Source of the DNA: Dendrolimus kikuchii
Lineage: Eukaryota > Arthropoda > Insecta > Lepidoptera > Lasiocampidae
Direction of reading: 5' to 3'
NCBI GenBank assembly: GCA_019925095.2
Contig: CM034407.1
Span: 18,978,710 to 19,042,709, forward strand
Length of the DNA stretch: 64,000 nt
This document shows, in pieces, positions 30,973 through 41,639 of this stretch (positions are counted from its first letter, which is position 1; every line of letters begins with the position of its first letter). A program made the position numbers and the translations under genes. Under the pieces are notes generated by a model that saw only the letters and a program-made list of their open reading frames with translations, had not been told where the DNA came from and ran no database searches.

Positions 30973-31407
30973 ATACTAGTCAGTACAAGTACTTACATCT
31001 ACCCCCATTTATTAATATCGACCGGTGATATAGTTTGCTTTCTTATTGTGATATAATCCATATCGCGTAGTTTGTGACAAACCTAACTAGTTAGTTTATT
31101 GGCTCCTATGTTTACTTACATTAAGGACTGATTTTTCAATCATAAGATAAAAGTTATCAGTCGAATAAACGATAAACTAAATGAATTCAAAATACTAGTC
31201 AGTACAAGTACTTACATCTACCCCCATTTATTAATATCGACCGTTGATATAGTTTGCTTTCTTATTGTGATATAATCCATATCGCGTGGTTTGTGACAAA
31301 CCTAACTAGTTAGTTTATTGGCTCCTATGTTTACTTACATTAATGACTGATTTTTCAATCATCAGGTAAAAGTTATCAGTCGAATAAACGATAAACTAAG
31401 TGATTCA
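30973..31407. repeat. 219 bp tandem duplication
   Basis: Two head-to-tail units, 30973-31191 and 31192-31407, start 'atactagtcagtacaag' and differ at only a few positions, so the duplication is fairly recent. The unit includes 'tttttcaatcat' and 'ttatcagtcgaataaacg' and no ORF. What the unit belongs to is unknown. Confidence 0.9.
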
Positions 31408-32584
31408 AAAGTGAAACGATTCAACTGTTTTATCACACCACTGACTTTTTAATTTTTCCATGTTATACTTTATTCTATGAGTAATTTTAATCTGGTGATT
31501 AAAATATCGGGGGCCCTTAGTTAACTAAAATATAGGATGATTTTTCAATATTGCCTCGTATGATCAAATCCTTAACTACAAGAAACAGCGAAAAATACTC
31601 AAAGGAGTTTTGGGGTCGATTTTGAAGAAAACGAATGCGTCATTTACTCTAGTTAGTCAGAGATCGAATTAGCTGATTTTTAAAAAAGAAGATAGCTCGT
31701 AAGTATCAATTTTTATAATGTCAAACTAACGAAAACGGTCGATTTTTAACAAATTTATTCCATTTTCCTTACATTAATTAAACATTAAATTGCGCCGGTC
31801 ATTAGACTGCACCTATCCTTTGAGTATTTTTGGCTGTCTTATACTTTCCGATTTAGCCATAGTAGCCCACATGAAATATTAACCATGTATAGCTCGAATA
31901 ATAAGGGTTACATATAATAAAGTAAATACCGATCTTTAGCATGCAATTCGCTATGCAATACGTTTTCTTTCTTTCTTTCTACGTGTTCCCAATCATTTGG
32001 AGTAATCAAAGGAAAACTTGCTATAGTTACTAAAATATTTACTCACTATTTATAAATTCAGGCCTAAATGTAACACCACCTTAACACAGGCACATGCTGA
32101 AATGCGCGCGGCCTTATTATGAATGCGCACTAATGGAATAATTCATATCGCACACAAGACCGTCCCTTTTGTCGGTGAAAAACTTCTAAAACTATATAAA
32201 TGCGTCGAGAATACAAAAAGTAGGTAATAAAGTGAATAAATCAAACATTTCGACGGGTAGAAATAATTAAAAGGCACGTGAGTTCGTCACTGCGTTTGCG
32301 CATGATCGAAATATAAGTCGCTTATTTAAAAAAAGAATGCGGTTTATGTTTATTTTATTCCAAATTTGAATGACGACTTCGGTTTTTATAATAGAATTTT
32401 TATTAGTACCTTAAGTCAAGGAGTCAAATTATAGCCATAGGAATTTTAGATTTATCAAAATATTAATTTAACATAGTAAAAAATGGACATAAACTTCAGT
32501 TTCAATAAACAATGCTCCGTGTATGTGACTCATGCGTCTTGTCTTCACTAGTCATTTAGAAATTCTTGTTCTATGAGTTAAGTA
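31408..32584. other. Unassigned
   Basis: A (TTTC)n run at 31967-31981. No gene or element recognised over ~1.1 kb. Confidence 0.4.
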
Positions 32585-33239
32585 TTATTATTATTAGTTG
32601 TATGTCTTTCGAGACCACGGGCCATAAAAATGGCCCGGACATTTGGAGGGCTTGCGTGGGGCCATGGAAAGGCCAACACGTAGAGGCCCTTTGACAAATT
32701 TAATGTAAATGTGGCGTGACACTGACCGGCGATTATCCCTGTCTACACCATATGGTAATGCACCCAAGGACAAGCCCCGGCCAGTGTAGAACTATTGTGG
32801 AAAATGAGGACAAAAAGTACCGGGCTATTGGGGTGAACTGCTAGTAATACTAGGGGTCTGGGAATATGGGGACTATGGCGTCTGCCCGTCGCAATGTTCA
32901 GGGAACATGGAAAAATGAGCAGACGGTGACTCGCCACTCCCTGCATGGGCCCCTAAAAATGCCATAGAAGGCAGGGGCAACATGGGTGTGAGTGGCTAAG
33001 GGGTGTAGAGAGGTTGGCTGCAGGTTCACCGAAGCTACTTCTGACGTGATGCCATTTATCACTTCCACCCCTGGAGCTTGAGTCTTAGCTCTAGCGATCT
33101 CTACTCCGTGCCGTTAGCTGGCAGCTAAGGCAAGCACGGAGGTGGGGGCCTTGCCTTGGCCCCCGGAGTCAGGTACGAGGTGTCGCTACTCACCTAAGGC
33201 TTCGCCACAAAGCCCCCCTGCGGGTTTATTATTATTATT
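32585..33239 (-). repeat. GC-rich ~640 bp block with (TAA)n tail
   Basis: Minus-strand reading: begins after the (AAT)n tail of LINE-V and ends in its own TAATAATAATAA-type tail (32585-32597). GC-rich, with 'ccaaggcaaggcccccacc' and no ORF of note. It may be LINE 5' UTR or a non-autonomous relative of LINE-V that shares the tail. Confidence 0.4.
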
Positions 33240-33800
33240 ATTTCACATATATTTATTTACATTCTTTTTTATGTTTTTTAATACATATATATATAAAAAA
33301 TAAACACATATTAAAAAAATATAAAAAGATGACGTCCGTCGGCAGCGGGGCCTAGGGTCCAAGCTACCGGTGGTTAAGGCTCCACAGACAGGAACTTCCT
33401 CACAATGCGTGCCGTGCTCAGGAGAACCGCCTTCTGCATCTGGCCCTTCACCCATTTACCGAGCGAGAGCCTCACTAGGTGTCGGTCGAGGCTCTTCGCT
33501 ATTAGACCGTTAACAGACACCACTATCGGTACGATGATCGTTGAGTCCATATGCCACATGGCCGTAATCTCGTGCGCGAGGTCAAGGTATTTCGTTAATT
33601 TGTCAGTTTCAGCTTTTACGAGATTACAGTCATGTGGGATACTTATATCAACAAGCATCGTACGTCTCGCAGATCGATCTATTATCACAATGTCAGGCTT
33701 ATTGGCAACAATAGTCCTGTCTGTGATAATAGATCGATCCCAGTAGAGCGTGATATGACCATTTTCGAGAACTGGCTCAGGGGCATATTTATAATAAGGT
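33240..33800 (-). pseudogene. LINE-V protein C-terminus with PD-type motif
   Basis: Minus strand, open from ~33790 to a stop at 33374: APEPVLENGHITLYWDRSII, then ANKPDIVIIDRSARRTMLVD, ISIPHDCNLVKAETDKLTKY, WHMDSTIIVPIVVS and RIVRKFLSVEP. PDIVIID...MLVDISIP fits a PD-(D/E)XK nuclease-type pattern, a domain placed after the RT in some LINEs. 3' UTR, then an (AAT)n tail at 33226-33240. 5'-truncated. The plus-strand ORF at 33405-33746 is an antisense shadow. Confidence 0.55.
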
Positions 33801-33805
33801 ACCTC

Positions 33806-33832
33806 ATTATTATTATTATTATTATTATTGCT
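33806..33832. repeat. (TTA)n microsatellite
   Basis: Nine or so TTA/ATT units next to the truncated end of LINE-V. Confidence 0.85.
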
Positions 33833-33999
33833 GTATATATTCTTTTTTGTTAAAATTAAGTGTGTTGTTGTGTTTTTTGGTTATATGGCATACATACGTT
33901 ACAAATGTCGGTATGGCATTGGGCTACTACAATGTATTTATTAGTCCTCGGTTTTAACATTTATACAAACATTTAATTAGTTAGGATGATTATATTCCA

Positions 34000-34250
34000 C
34001 TAGCTTCTGCTCGCGACTTCCTTCGCGTGGAATAGTTTAAAAAAAAGTAAGTTTAAAAAGACCCTCCCCCCCCGATTTTGAAACATTCTTCATTGGTGCT
34101 CCGCTCCTATTGGTCTTAGCGTGATTATGTATAGCCTATAGCCTTCCTCGACAAATGGGCTATCTAAGACTGGAAGAATTTTTCAAATCAGAAGAGTAGT
34201 TCCTGAGATTAGCGCGTTCAAGCAAACAAACAAACTCTTCCGCTTTATAT
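34000..34250 (-). mobile_element. Lep1-like Helitron
   Basis: Minus-strand 3' CTAG at 34003-34000 next to A. 'cgcgacttccttcgcgtgg', 'gaaacattcttcattggtg', 'ctcctattggtcttagcg' and 'gattagcgcgttcaa' are the hallmarks of this lepidopteran Helitron family. The 5' end abuts a second, plus-strand head. Confidence 0.7.
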
Positions 34251-34302
34251 CTTATACTAATATATAAAGCTGAAGAGTTTGTTTGTTTGTTTGATGGAGA
34301 AG
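34251..34302 (+). repeat. Lep1-like Helitron, 5' head only
   Basis: 'tatactaatatataaagctg' then 'aagagtttgtttgtttgttt', i.e. the first ~50 bp of the family in opposite orientation to its neighbour, so two 5' ends face each other. Confidence 0.6.
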
Positions 34303-34599
34303 AATAATGTTAAACTTCACTGTGGCCGAATACGACTTACTTGTAACGTTAAAAGTAACGTCGTTAACGATTATCTACATTAGTGTATATAAATATTTAA
34401 CATCATTAACAATTAATAACAATATCGCATTACAAATTACGCGTTAACCTATCGCTACATCTGCGTGAAACGGTCTATAACTATAACATCATTGAGATGA
34501 AACAGTAGGACTTCTTAAACAATACAATAACAACTTATTATTTGAAATTTCCTATAACACCATTTTGAATTAACCGATTTTGTGCGTACACTTCGGTAC

Positions 34600-34870
34600 G
34601 GCATGTGGAAAGAATGACTAAACAGATATACAATGCAAAAGAGGATGGATGCAGAAGTCGTAGAAGGCCACGACACACCTTCCATGATCAAATTGATCGT
34701 GTACTAGCAGAAGGTGATGTCAAGAGCCTTAAGAACAGACGAGTGTGCATGACGAGAGTTATGAATGTCAAAGAAGCAAGTGAGGTGTGTAAGAATAAGC
34801 CTGAACGGCGCTCTGTTGTTCGTGCCTACCCCGCAAGGGAACTGGCGTGAAGTTATGTACATACATACAT
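34600..34870 (+). mobile_element. RTE-A LINE copy 8
   Basis: From the HVERM/MTKQIYNAKEDGC segment to AYPARELA. TSD 'acttcggtac' (34590-34599 and 34871-34880). The tail appears as 'gtacatacatacatac' rather than ATGT, a shift of phase/strand in the repeat. Confidence 0.85.
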
Positions 34871-34880
34871 ACTTCGGTAC

Positions 34881-35310
34881 AAAATAATAATTCTAGAAAA
34901 ACTCACTTCATTAAGCTCAGTCTACACTAAAAACGCTAGTAATCCATTTAAAATTCAAATGACAAAAAATGTAATTTCAATTATGGTAAAATTAATTGTA
35001 TAATTTTAAATAACAAGAGCACGCGAAGACCGAGTTAAAAGTTAAAAAAAAAATAACTCTATAAGCGCAGAACGTTGATAAACAGCAGGTTCGCTTCGCC
35101 GTCAACAAACGGCTACAACTGTAACCTATAAAAGGTTGTTGTTAATTAACCAATAAAATTAAAACGTTTCACACCTTCACGAAACGGTCCAACGCTGATG
35201 GATCGTTTAATACTTAATGTTTAGTCAGTTTGCAATTATAAATATATTACGGTGAAAATTTACTTCCCTGCCTTTCAGCGAAACTAAAATTTATTTATTT
35301 TATATATCTA
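34881..35310. other. Unassigned AT-rich
   Basis: No gene or element recognised. Confidence 0.4.
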
Positions 35311-35520
35311 CTAGCTGTCCCCGGCAGACGTTGTTCTGCTCTGAAGAAATAAAATTTAGAACTCGATTGCAGCGCCACCTACCGGGTCCAGATGTAAGCT
35401 ATCCTATGTTTCAAGTCGGATCAAACTGCACACGGTGTGCAAATTTGATTAAAATCGGTCAAGTAGTTTAGGAGTCAATCGCGGACAAACAACGTGACAC
35501 GTAATTTATATATATTAAGA
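35311..35520 (-). mobile_element. Complete short Helitron, 210 bp
   Basis: Minus strand: TC at 35520-35519 preceded by A, CTAG at 35314-35311 followed by T. Contains 'tccccggcagacgttg' and 'gcgccacctaccgggtcc'. Followed at once by the 370 bp family copy 3. Confidence 0.75.
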
Positions 35521-35859
35521 TATATAATAATACGTGAAGCAAAAACACATCAAATTTTTTTTACCCCTTTTTACGAAAATTGCGCGGACGGAGGAGTATG
35601 AAATTTCGCACACTTATAGTTTATATAGAGAAGAAGCGATGAATGTTAATTTTTTTTTAATTATGCCAAGAAATACGTTAAATAAATAAAAAAAACATTA
35701 CACACACTACCATATATTTGACACACACACGCATATATACTCTTGTCTTTATTGTTGAGGCCAAATTAACAGTGTAGCCTTGGCGAAATCTGTGATTATA
35801 GAAGTATAGTCTTCAACACTAATTATTATGGTCGAATTTCGACCACGGGCGACCACTAG
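35521..35859 (+). mobile_element. Helitron, 370 bp family (copy 3)
   Basis: 3' CTAG at 35856-35859 before T, hairpin 'ggtcgaatttcgacc', and 'cacacacacgcatata' interior, as in copies 1 and 2. The 5' TC is not evident because it merges with the preceding Helitron. Confidence 0.75.
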
Positions 35860-35930
35860 TTTCTTATAGATATTTATTAGAATGACTATAAACTAATATA
35901 ATAAAAGAAAACTTAACTTAGTTATATTAT

Positions 35931-36883
35931 ATTCTACCCATAGTCCCTCAAGACTACAAGTAAAATACTGAGCCTAGTTCACCGCCTTCTATGGGTAAGG
36001 TGCCCAGAAGACTGGCTACGGTTCCTCGCTGAATCGCTAATACTGATCCGGTGTCCGATGTAGGCAACGGCTCTTTCATCACCTGAAGAGTCATACGTGC
36101 GCTTTATTTCCGAGGAACACACTTTACCACCTCTAAGAGTTTTGGGATCATTGGTGTCGATGTTCCAAACGATTTACGATCCAGGCGACACCTTGAAAGC
36201 AAGGCAAAACTTGCCTCCAAGAAGTTTGGGAGTACAGAACCGGTTCAAGCAATACTTCACTACTCGGCAGCGCCTTGTGCTTTATAAAGCCCACATGAGG
36301 TCGTATATGGCACCCGGCTACCAGCTAAATCCTCTGGACAGTATTCAAAGTCGAGCCGTTCGCATTGACGACGATCCCATACTCACAGGCGGCTTAGATA
36401 CGCTTCGCCTTCGGAGAGACTTCGCGTCTCTCTGCGTATTCTACCGTCTGTACCGTGGGGAGTGTTCCGAAGAACTGTTCAGAATGGTTCCTTCGTCTTC
36501 TTTTTACCACCGCAGTACACGCCATCTTCTGGGCGTTCATCCCCACTTCCATGAGCTGCTTCGCTCTGGTACGCAACGGTTGCCTAGAACGTTTCTCTTG
36601 CGCATCATGTGGATATGGAATGAGCTCCCAGCCGTGGTTTTTCCACAGCGCTACAATATGAGGTTTTTTAAAAGGGTGTCATGAAATTTCTTCGAGTCCG
36701 GCAGCGTGGTTGGTGATATCTCTGGTGTTGCAACCGTCCATAGGTGACGGTTACCGCTTTCCATCAGGTGGGCCGTCTGCCCACAGCCTGTCTGCTGTAC
36801 TCCAGCTATAAAAATAGAGTCAATGAGTCGTTTTGATAAATTATTTTAATGGCTCATGATCTCAGGACCCCACGGTCCTCTAA
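35931..36883 (-). pseudogene. LINE-R copy 2, split by LINE-O
   Basis: Minus strand: GPWGPEI (near 36870), LSKRLIDSS (36843-36823), then after the LINE-O insertion DERAVAYIGHRIS and a degenerate ARN..., with the stem-loop at 35934-35960. The two parts, 36823-36883 and 35931-36093, are separated by the LINE-O insertion at 36094-36815. Confidence 0.7.
36094..36815 (+). pseudogene. LINE-O copy 1, ORF open, inserted in LINE-R
   Basis: TSD 'agagtca' (36087-36093 and 36816-36822). ORF 36097-36684: ARQNLPPRSLGVQNRFKQYF, TTRQRLVLYKAHMRS, LNPLDSIQSRAVRIDDDP, FASLCVFYRLYRGECSEELF and WIWNELPAVVFPQRYNMRFF; a jockey/CR1-group RT C-terminus. 3' UTR ends 'ggtgttgcaaccgtccatag...tttccatcaggtgggccg' and an A-rich tip, the same 3' end as family B. 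No RT catalytic motif remains (5'-truncated). Confidence 0.8.
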
Positions 36884-37052
36884 TAAACTTAACTATAGAT
36901 GGAATTTTCGGGAGCTCAAATTAAATTAAATTAAACTTAAAATCTAGTAGCCACTAATCTATAATCTTCCCTATATCATCCCTCTATCCCATTTATCTGT
37001 CCTATTTCCTCTAAACCCATCACTCCTAACGACTAACAATGCGTTGGCCTTG

Positions 37053-37125
37053 TCCTTGGTGTTGCACACGTCTATAGGCGACTGTAACTTCTTACCATCA
37101 TGTAGGTCATCTGTCTGTTATAATA
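37053..37125 (+). repeat. LINE-O/family B-type 3' end fragment
   Basis: 'ttggtgttgcacacgtctat' then 'aggcgactgtaacttcttac' and 'gtctgttataataaataa': a diverged copy of the shared 3' end. Confidence 0.55.
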
Positions 37126-37146
37126 AATAAATATATATATTACCAA

Positions 37147-37351
37147 CTAGCTGTGGAATTTGTTTTCAAGACCCCCCGATTTTGAAACATTCTTCATTGG
37201 TGCTCCGCTCCTATTGGTCTTAGCGTGATGATAGCCTTCCTCGATAAATGGGCTATTTAAAACTGAAAGAATTTTTCAAATCAGACCAGTAGTTCCTGAG
37301 ATTAGCGCGTTCAAACAAACAAACTCTTCAGCTTTATATATTAGTATAAGA
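37147..37351 (-). mobile_element. Complete Lep1-like Helitron, 205 bp
   Basis: Minus strand: TC at 37351-37350, CTAG at 37150-37147, flanks A/T. Same family as 34000-34250. Confidence 0.75.
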
Positions 37352-37446
37352 TTTACTCTCGAAGTAAATTATAGGGGACTACTCGTTTAAGACTTGTAAA
37401 ATAATGTTATTATTTTTATACAACATTGTTTTACTATTAACAAAAC

Positions 37447-37723
37447 ATACATACATACATAACTTCACGCCAGTTCCCATGCGGGGTAGGCACGAACAAC
37501 AGAGCGCCATTTTGACTTATTCTTACACACCTCACTTGCTTCTTTGACATTCATAACTCTTGTCATGCACACTCGTCTGTTCTTAAGGCTCCTGACATCA
37601 CCCTCCGCTAGTACACGATCAATTTGATCATGGAAGGTGTGTCGTGGCCTTCCACGACCTCTGCATCCATCCACTTTTGCATTGTATATCTGTTTAGTCA
37701 TTCTTTCATCATGCATTCTTTCC
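37447..37723 (-). mobile_element. RTE-A LINE copy 9
   Basis: MERMHDERMTKQIYNAK to AYPAWELA stop, then tail. TSD 'attaacaaaac' (37436-37446 and 37724-37734). R-to-W change near the end. Confidence 0.85.
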
Positions 37724-37734
37724 ATTAACAAAAC

Positions 37735-38324
37735 TTGAGACATAAATTTAAATATCTATTTAAAATTGACAAATTCTCAATTCCTCTTATCTAAGAACAT
37801 TTTGTCGAAATCAAGCATTCCGATACCTACCTATAAAATTAATTTACTCTTATAATGGTCGCGTGTTTTTATTTGACTCTTGATACTGCTAATTAAAAAT
37901 CTATTTTTGACTTTAAGACGTACATTAAAAGTAATTTATATTGACCTCTTCAATTTTATACATTCTTGGTATTGATTGTCTTAAAACTATTAATTAATAT
38001 GATTAAGCTAAAATCGGAAGCGCTGTCTTATGTCTTCATCAACTTAATCATATTAATGTTAATTAAAAGAGACTTTAATATCTACGAAATATATATAAAT
38101 AAACATTAAAAGAACTTAAAAGGTATATATATGGTAAAAATAAGAAAATAACTATATACAAAAACAAAAAACCAGAATAAAATAAGAAAAATTATCTCTG
38201 CATATCTTTCTGTGAAACAACAAATAATGTAGAGTAAAATGTGAACATCAGATTTATTAATGTGCTAAGTGAATATGTTTTCTTATAAGTGGCGTATAAA
38301 CGATAGATAAGTAGATATAAGACA
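37735..38324. other. Unassigned; small inverted repeat
   Basis: A 15 bp perfect inverted repeat (37993-38007 and 38043-38057) is the only structure noticed. No gene. Confidence 0.45.
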
Positions 38325-38565
38325 TGCTGATGGCCCACCTGATAGAAAGTGGTCTTGAAGGAATTTTACGACACGTTTTTTTTTTCAAACCCGATATCGT
38401 AATGCCGTGGGAAAACCTCAGCTGGGAGTTCATTTCATATCCCCAGAGAACGTCAGGGAACCGTGGTTGAGAACCATTTCGTACATGAGCGATGCGGCTC
38501 AAAGAAATAAGGTTAAACGCGCAGCAGATGGCAAATGGTGTGTTATGGTAGAGAAAGAAGCAAAA
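38325..38565 (-). pseudogene. LINE-O-type remnant
   Basis: In broken frames the minus strand holds EMVLNHGSLTFS..., 'WGYEMNSQ' and a 3' end with 'gatggcccacctgatag', the shared LINE-O/B 3' end. Stops throughout. Confidence 0.45.
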
Positions 38566-38580
38566 CAAATTTTTGAAGTA

Positions 38581-38848
38581 ATTTTTTTTTTATATTTTTA
38601 TATAGCGGGAGTACAGCAAAGGTACAGCAGGCAGATGGCCCACTTGATGGAAAGCGGTTACCATCGCCTATAGACATTTGCAACACCAAACTTAAGGGAG
38701 ACTGGAACCTGGTCACTAATGCCGGAACACAACTCAAGTTTGTTATGGCGATATACTTTAGACCAAGAGTGGTAGCCATCCAGTCGGGCAAATGCCCTAC
38801 CGCCTGGCTGTGGGTTGTTTTGTCGCCTCTTACGACAGGCCGCCCAGA
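38581..38848 (-). mobile_element. Family B, 5'-truncated
   Basis: Antisense: T-tract, 'gtacagcaggcagatgg', to 'gacaggccgcccag'. The last ~50 bp of the 5' end and a ~30 bp segment near 38690 are missing. Confidence 0.8.
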
Positions 38849-39377
38849 TTATTCATGTTCGAATAATCTAATACTTGAATGTTACTCCTTCCTTCTTCAA
38901 AAGATGTCACATTCGAGAAGATAGGTTGCAAGAAAGACTAGCTAGACTGCGTGAGGGATAACATGCATATGTCAGATTTTAAATTTGGTAAAACAGATAC
39001 ACCCATATTGCATGTTCAATACCTATATTGGCAAAACCTTTTATTAATTTCACAGCATTAAAAGATATTTCGTGGATACTTCACTTCAAGTTAGATACTT
39101 CTATTAAAAAGCAATCAAACAAGAGAGGTCTAAACTACATTATTTTTGGTTTTTATTAAGGTAAGAGACATTACTTAACCAATAAATCAAATGTAGGTAT
39201 TTTAAGAAAAGCAAAAGTACGTTAAATTCATTAGTATGGCAAATACATAACTTTATCTATACGTATAATAAAACTGTAGAGGTCGAATTTCTGTACGGTG
39301 AAAAAAAATGCTAAAAACCGAGTCAAGGCGATGTAAAAATTGAAATAGAACTAATTTAGGTTATTTTCAATATTTGG
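38849..39377. other. Unassigned
   Basis: No gene or element recognised. Confidence 0.4.
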
Positions 39378-39692
39378 TTTTTTTTTTTCTTATTGCAGGA
39401 GATCAGCAAACAGGCAGACGGCCCACTTGATGGAAAGCAGTTAACATCGCCTATGGACATTTGCAACACCAAAGTTGCAACAAATGCGCTGCTGCTCTCT
39501 TAAGGGAACTGGAACCTGGTCACTAATGCCGGAACACAACTCAAGGTTGTTATGGCGACATACTTTAGACCAGGGGTGGTAGTCATCCAGTCGGGCAAAT
39601 GCCCTACCACCGGGCTGTGGGTTGTTAAGTCGCCTCTTGCGACAGGCCGCCCGGCCGCAGGAAATTGTATTCTTTCTCCGTCCCTGCACGGT
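39378..39692 (-). mobile_element. Family B, full length
   Basis: Antisense, with the T-tract at the left and 'ccgtccctgcacgg' at the right. No TSD evident. Confidence 0.85.
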
Positions 39693-39876
39693 TAAGTTTC
39701 TCTATTTGTACGGGCAAATCTCCGAAACGACTAGACTGATTTAAATGAAATTTTGTATGGTGGTAGCTTATATCCCTGGTCAACATACAGGATTCTTTTG
39801 ATCCCGAAGAATTAAAGAGTTCCCGTGGGATAGTTAAAAAAACTTTCCACGCGGACAAAGTCGCGGGCAGAAGCTA
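39693..39876 (+). mobile_element. Helitron-like copy
   Basis: 'ctccgaaacgactagactg', 'gtcaacatacaggattctt' and the 3' end 'aaagtcgcgggcagaagcta' (CTAG to CTAT). Adjoins family B; the 5' end was removed. Confidence 0.5.
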
Positions 39877-40330
39877 TTTATAAAATATTTTCATATAATC
39901 TCTATCACATGCCAATCACGCAAAGGAACTCCCAAGACCCTGCGAAGAGGACATAATAGTAGAAAAGTGGAATTTTGCTTCGAAGCGGACGCTTAAATGC
40001 AACCTGGATTTAACAATAGACTTTTATTACGATGATGATTCCGAGCGTTAATGATGGAACTACTACTTTATAAATTATCAAAATTCATGCGTAGGAGTTG
40101 AAAAAAAGAAATGAAGCATTGGTAGCCATTGTCTATTTGCCCGATCTGTCATGTTGCGTCGGTTACGTTCAGCTCCCAAGTCGTGGGCGTAATGAGTAGA
40201 TATGCTAATATCAATTATTATTCATTCCTATGTTTCTTTTCAAATGTTGACTTGATAACATGCGATAATAATGGATTGTAATGGACGGTGTAAGTTTCCA
40301 CAGGCATAGATATGTTTATATTATTATAAT
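39877..40330. other. Unassigned
   Basis: No gene or element recognised. Confidence 0.4.
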
Positions 40331-40694
40331 TTTTTTTATTGAAGATCAGCAGACAGGCAGACGGCCCACTTGATGGAAAACGGTTACCATCGCCGTTTGG
40401 ACATTTGCAACACCAATGGTGCTACAAATGTGCTGCTGCTCTCTTAAGGGAGACTTGAACCTGGTCACTAATGCCGGAATACAACTCAAGGTTGTTATGG
40501 CCCGGATCAGTCCGCCCACGGTTAGGACGGTAGGCTGGCAGGCACCGACAGACAGACACAGATGGCGGCGTCTCAGACGCCGCCAATCAAGATCTCTCCA
40601 CGTCCCCGCGAGGGACGCTAGGAGACATAGCTCCCCCCACAGGATAGACTAAGCGTGTTGCTGGGAAGTTTCTTTCTCCGTTCCTGCACGGATA
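40331..40694 (-). mobile_element. Family B with replaced middle (chimera)
   Basis: The antisense 3' half (40331-40500) and 5' tip ('ctttctccgttcctgcacgg', 40673-40692) are family B. Between them is ~170 bp of unrelated GC-rich DNA ('gcggcgtctcagacgccgcc' is a hairpin) instead of the usual middle. Could be a different subfamily or a template switch. Confidence 0.65.
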
Positions 40695-41247
40695 GCCATA
40701 ATACGTTACGAAACGGCATTAAGATAGCGTAGGCAACCACCGATACATACCCGAAGGGATTCTTCCCCTCGGGCTTTATATTACCCGTCGCCCGTTCTCA
40801 ATTAGTGCTTTGTGTCGCCCTATGGTGGGCATCATTAAATTCATCCCCCTCTCATGGCAACAGTCCAGCCGAGGTAAAACTCCTTAGGGAGCTCCCTCGA
40901 GCAAGTTGCCCCCCCGGGCTCGAGCGCCTTCGCTTAGCGAAGGCGCCCCAAAAACCCCGGTAAAGTTGTAAGGTCTTCGGACCAACAACATAAAGTCACG
41001 TCCAATAAAAAAAAACGAATATAGCTGAAGCGCTCCCATCGCGTTTTCTAAGCGCCATCGTTGCACAAACAAATACATAGGGAATGCTACCTTCGCTGAA
41101 GGCTTGTGATTCTAAAAGACCTAGTACCTACTTACATGAGATGATTTAGTTGTTATATTTCAAGATCTGAAGAAAATCAAAAAGCACAGTGCACATCTTC
41201 GGTGAGTAAGAGTCACCCATGATGAAATTACTATATAATATTGTCCT
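40695..41247. other. Unassigned; two GC hairpins
   Basis: Contains a perfect 10 bp hairpin with 3 nt loop (40924-40946) and a hairpin near 40750-40774 (one mismatch). Looks like LINE 5' UTR or a retroelement leader, but no family is evident. The ORF on the minus strand (40884-41078) has no signature. Confidence 0.4.
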
Positions 41248-41412
41248 AAGTTTTCGCGACTAGTATACATAATAAAAGTAGATTTAAACGGTATTAAGCG
41301 CGGCAATTTATTTGATTTTTATTATTCCGACGTTTCGGCCACTTTTTAGTAGCCGTGATTACGGAAAATAAAGATGTCAAGTGTCAATGAGTATGGTTAG
41401 TTTTATTTAGCC
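41248..41412 (-). mobile_element. PLE terminal repeat, minus orientation
   Basis: Starts with 'ttttcgcgactagtatacat' (an extra outer module also seen at 30285 and 57865), then 'ataaaag...aagcgcggcaattt' and the hammerhead-like motif at 41325-41366, and ends 'ttttatttagcctac'. More diverged than the other copies. Confidence 0.75.
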
Positions 41413-41639
41413 TACGCTACTGAAAAGCCATTAGCCACGGCTACTGAAAAGTTTTATTAAGTAACTACATGTCGAAAAAGGGATCTACGGGACAAAATAA
41501 TAATCTGACGGGTTTAGAGTCGGTTTTTGAAATGAAACTTCTATAAAGACGTGAGGTTTTAGGATTTTTTCTGTCACGAAAAAGCGTTACGGCCGCGTGG
41601 AGGGGGTAGAAGGTATATCGCATGGTGAGAGGTGGTATA

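Noticed and set aside
33405..33746. 113-residue plus ORF
   Set aside because: Antisense to LINE-V, whose own frame has recognisable protein motifs.
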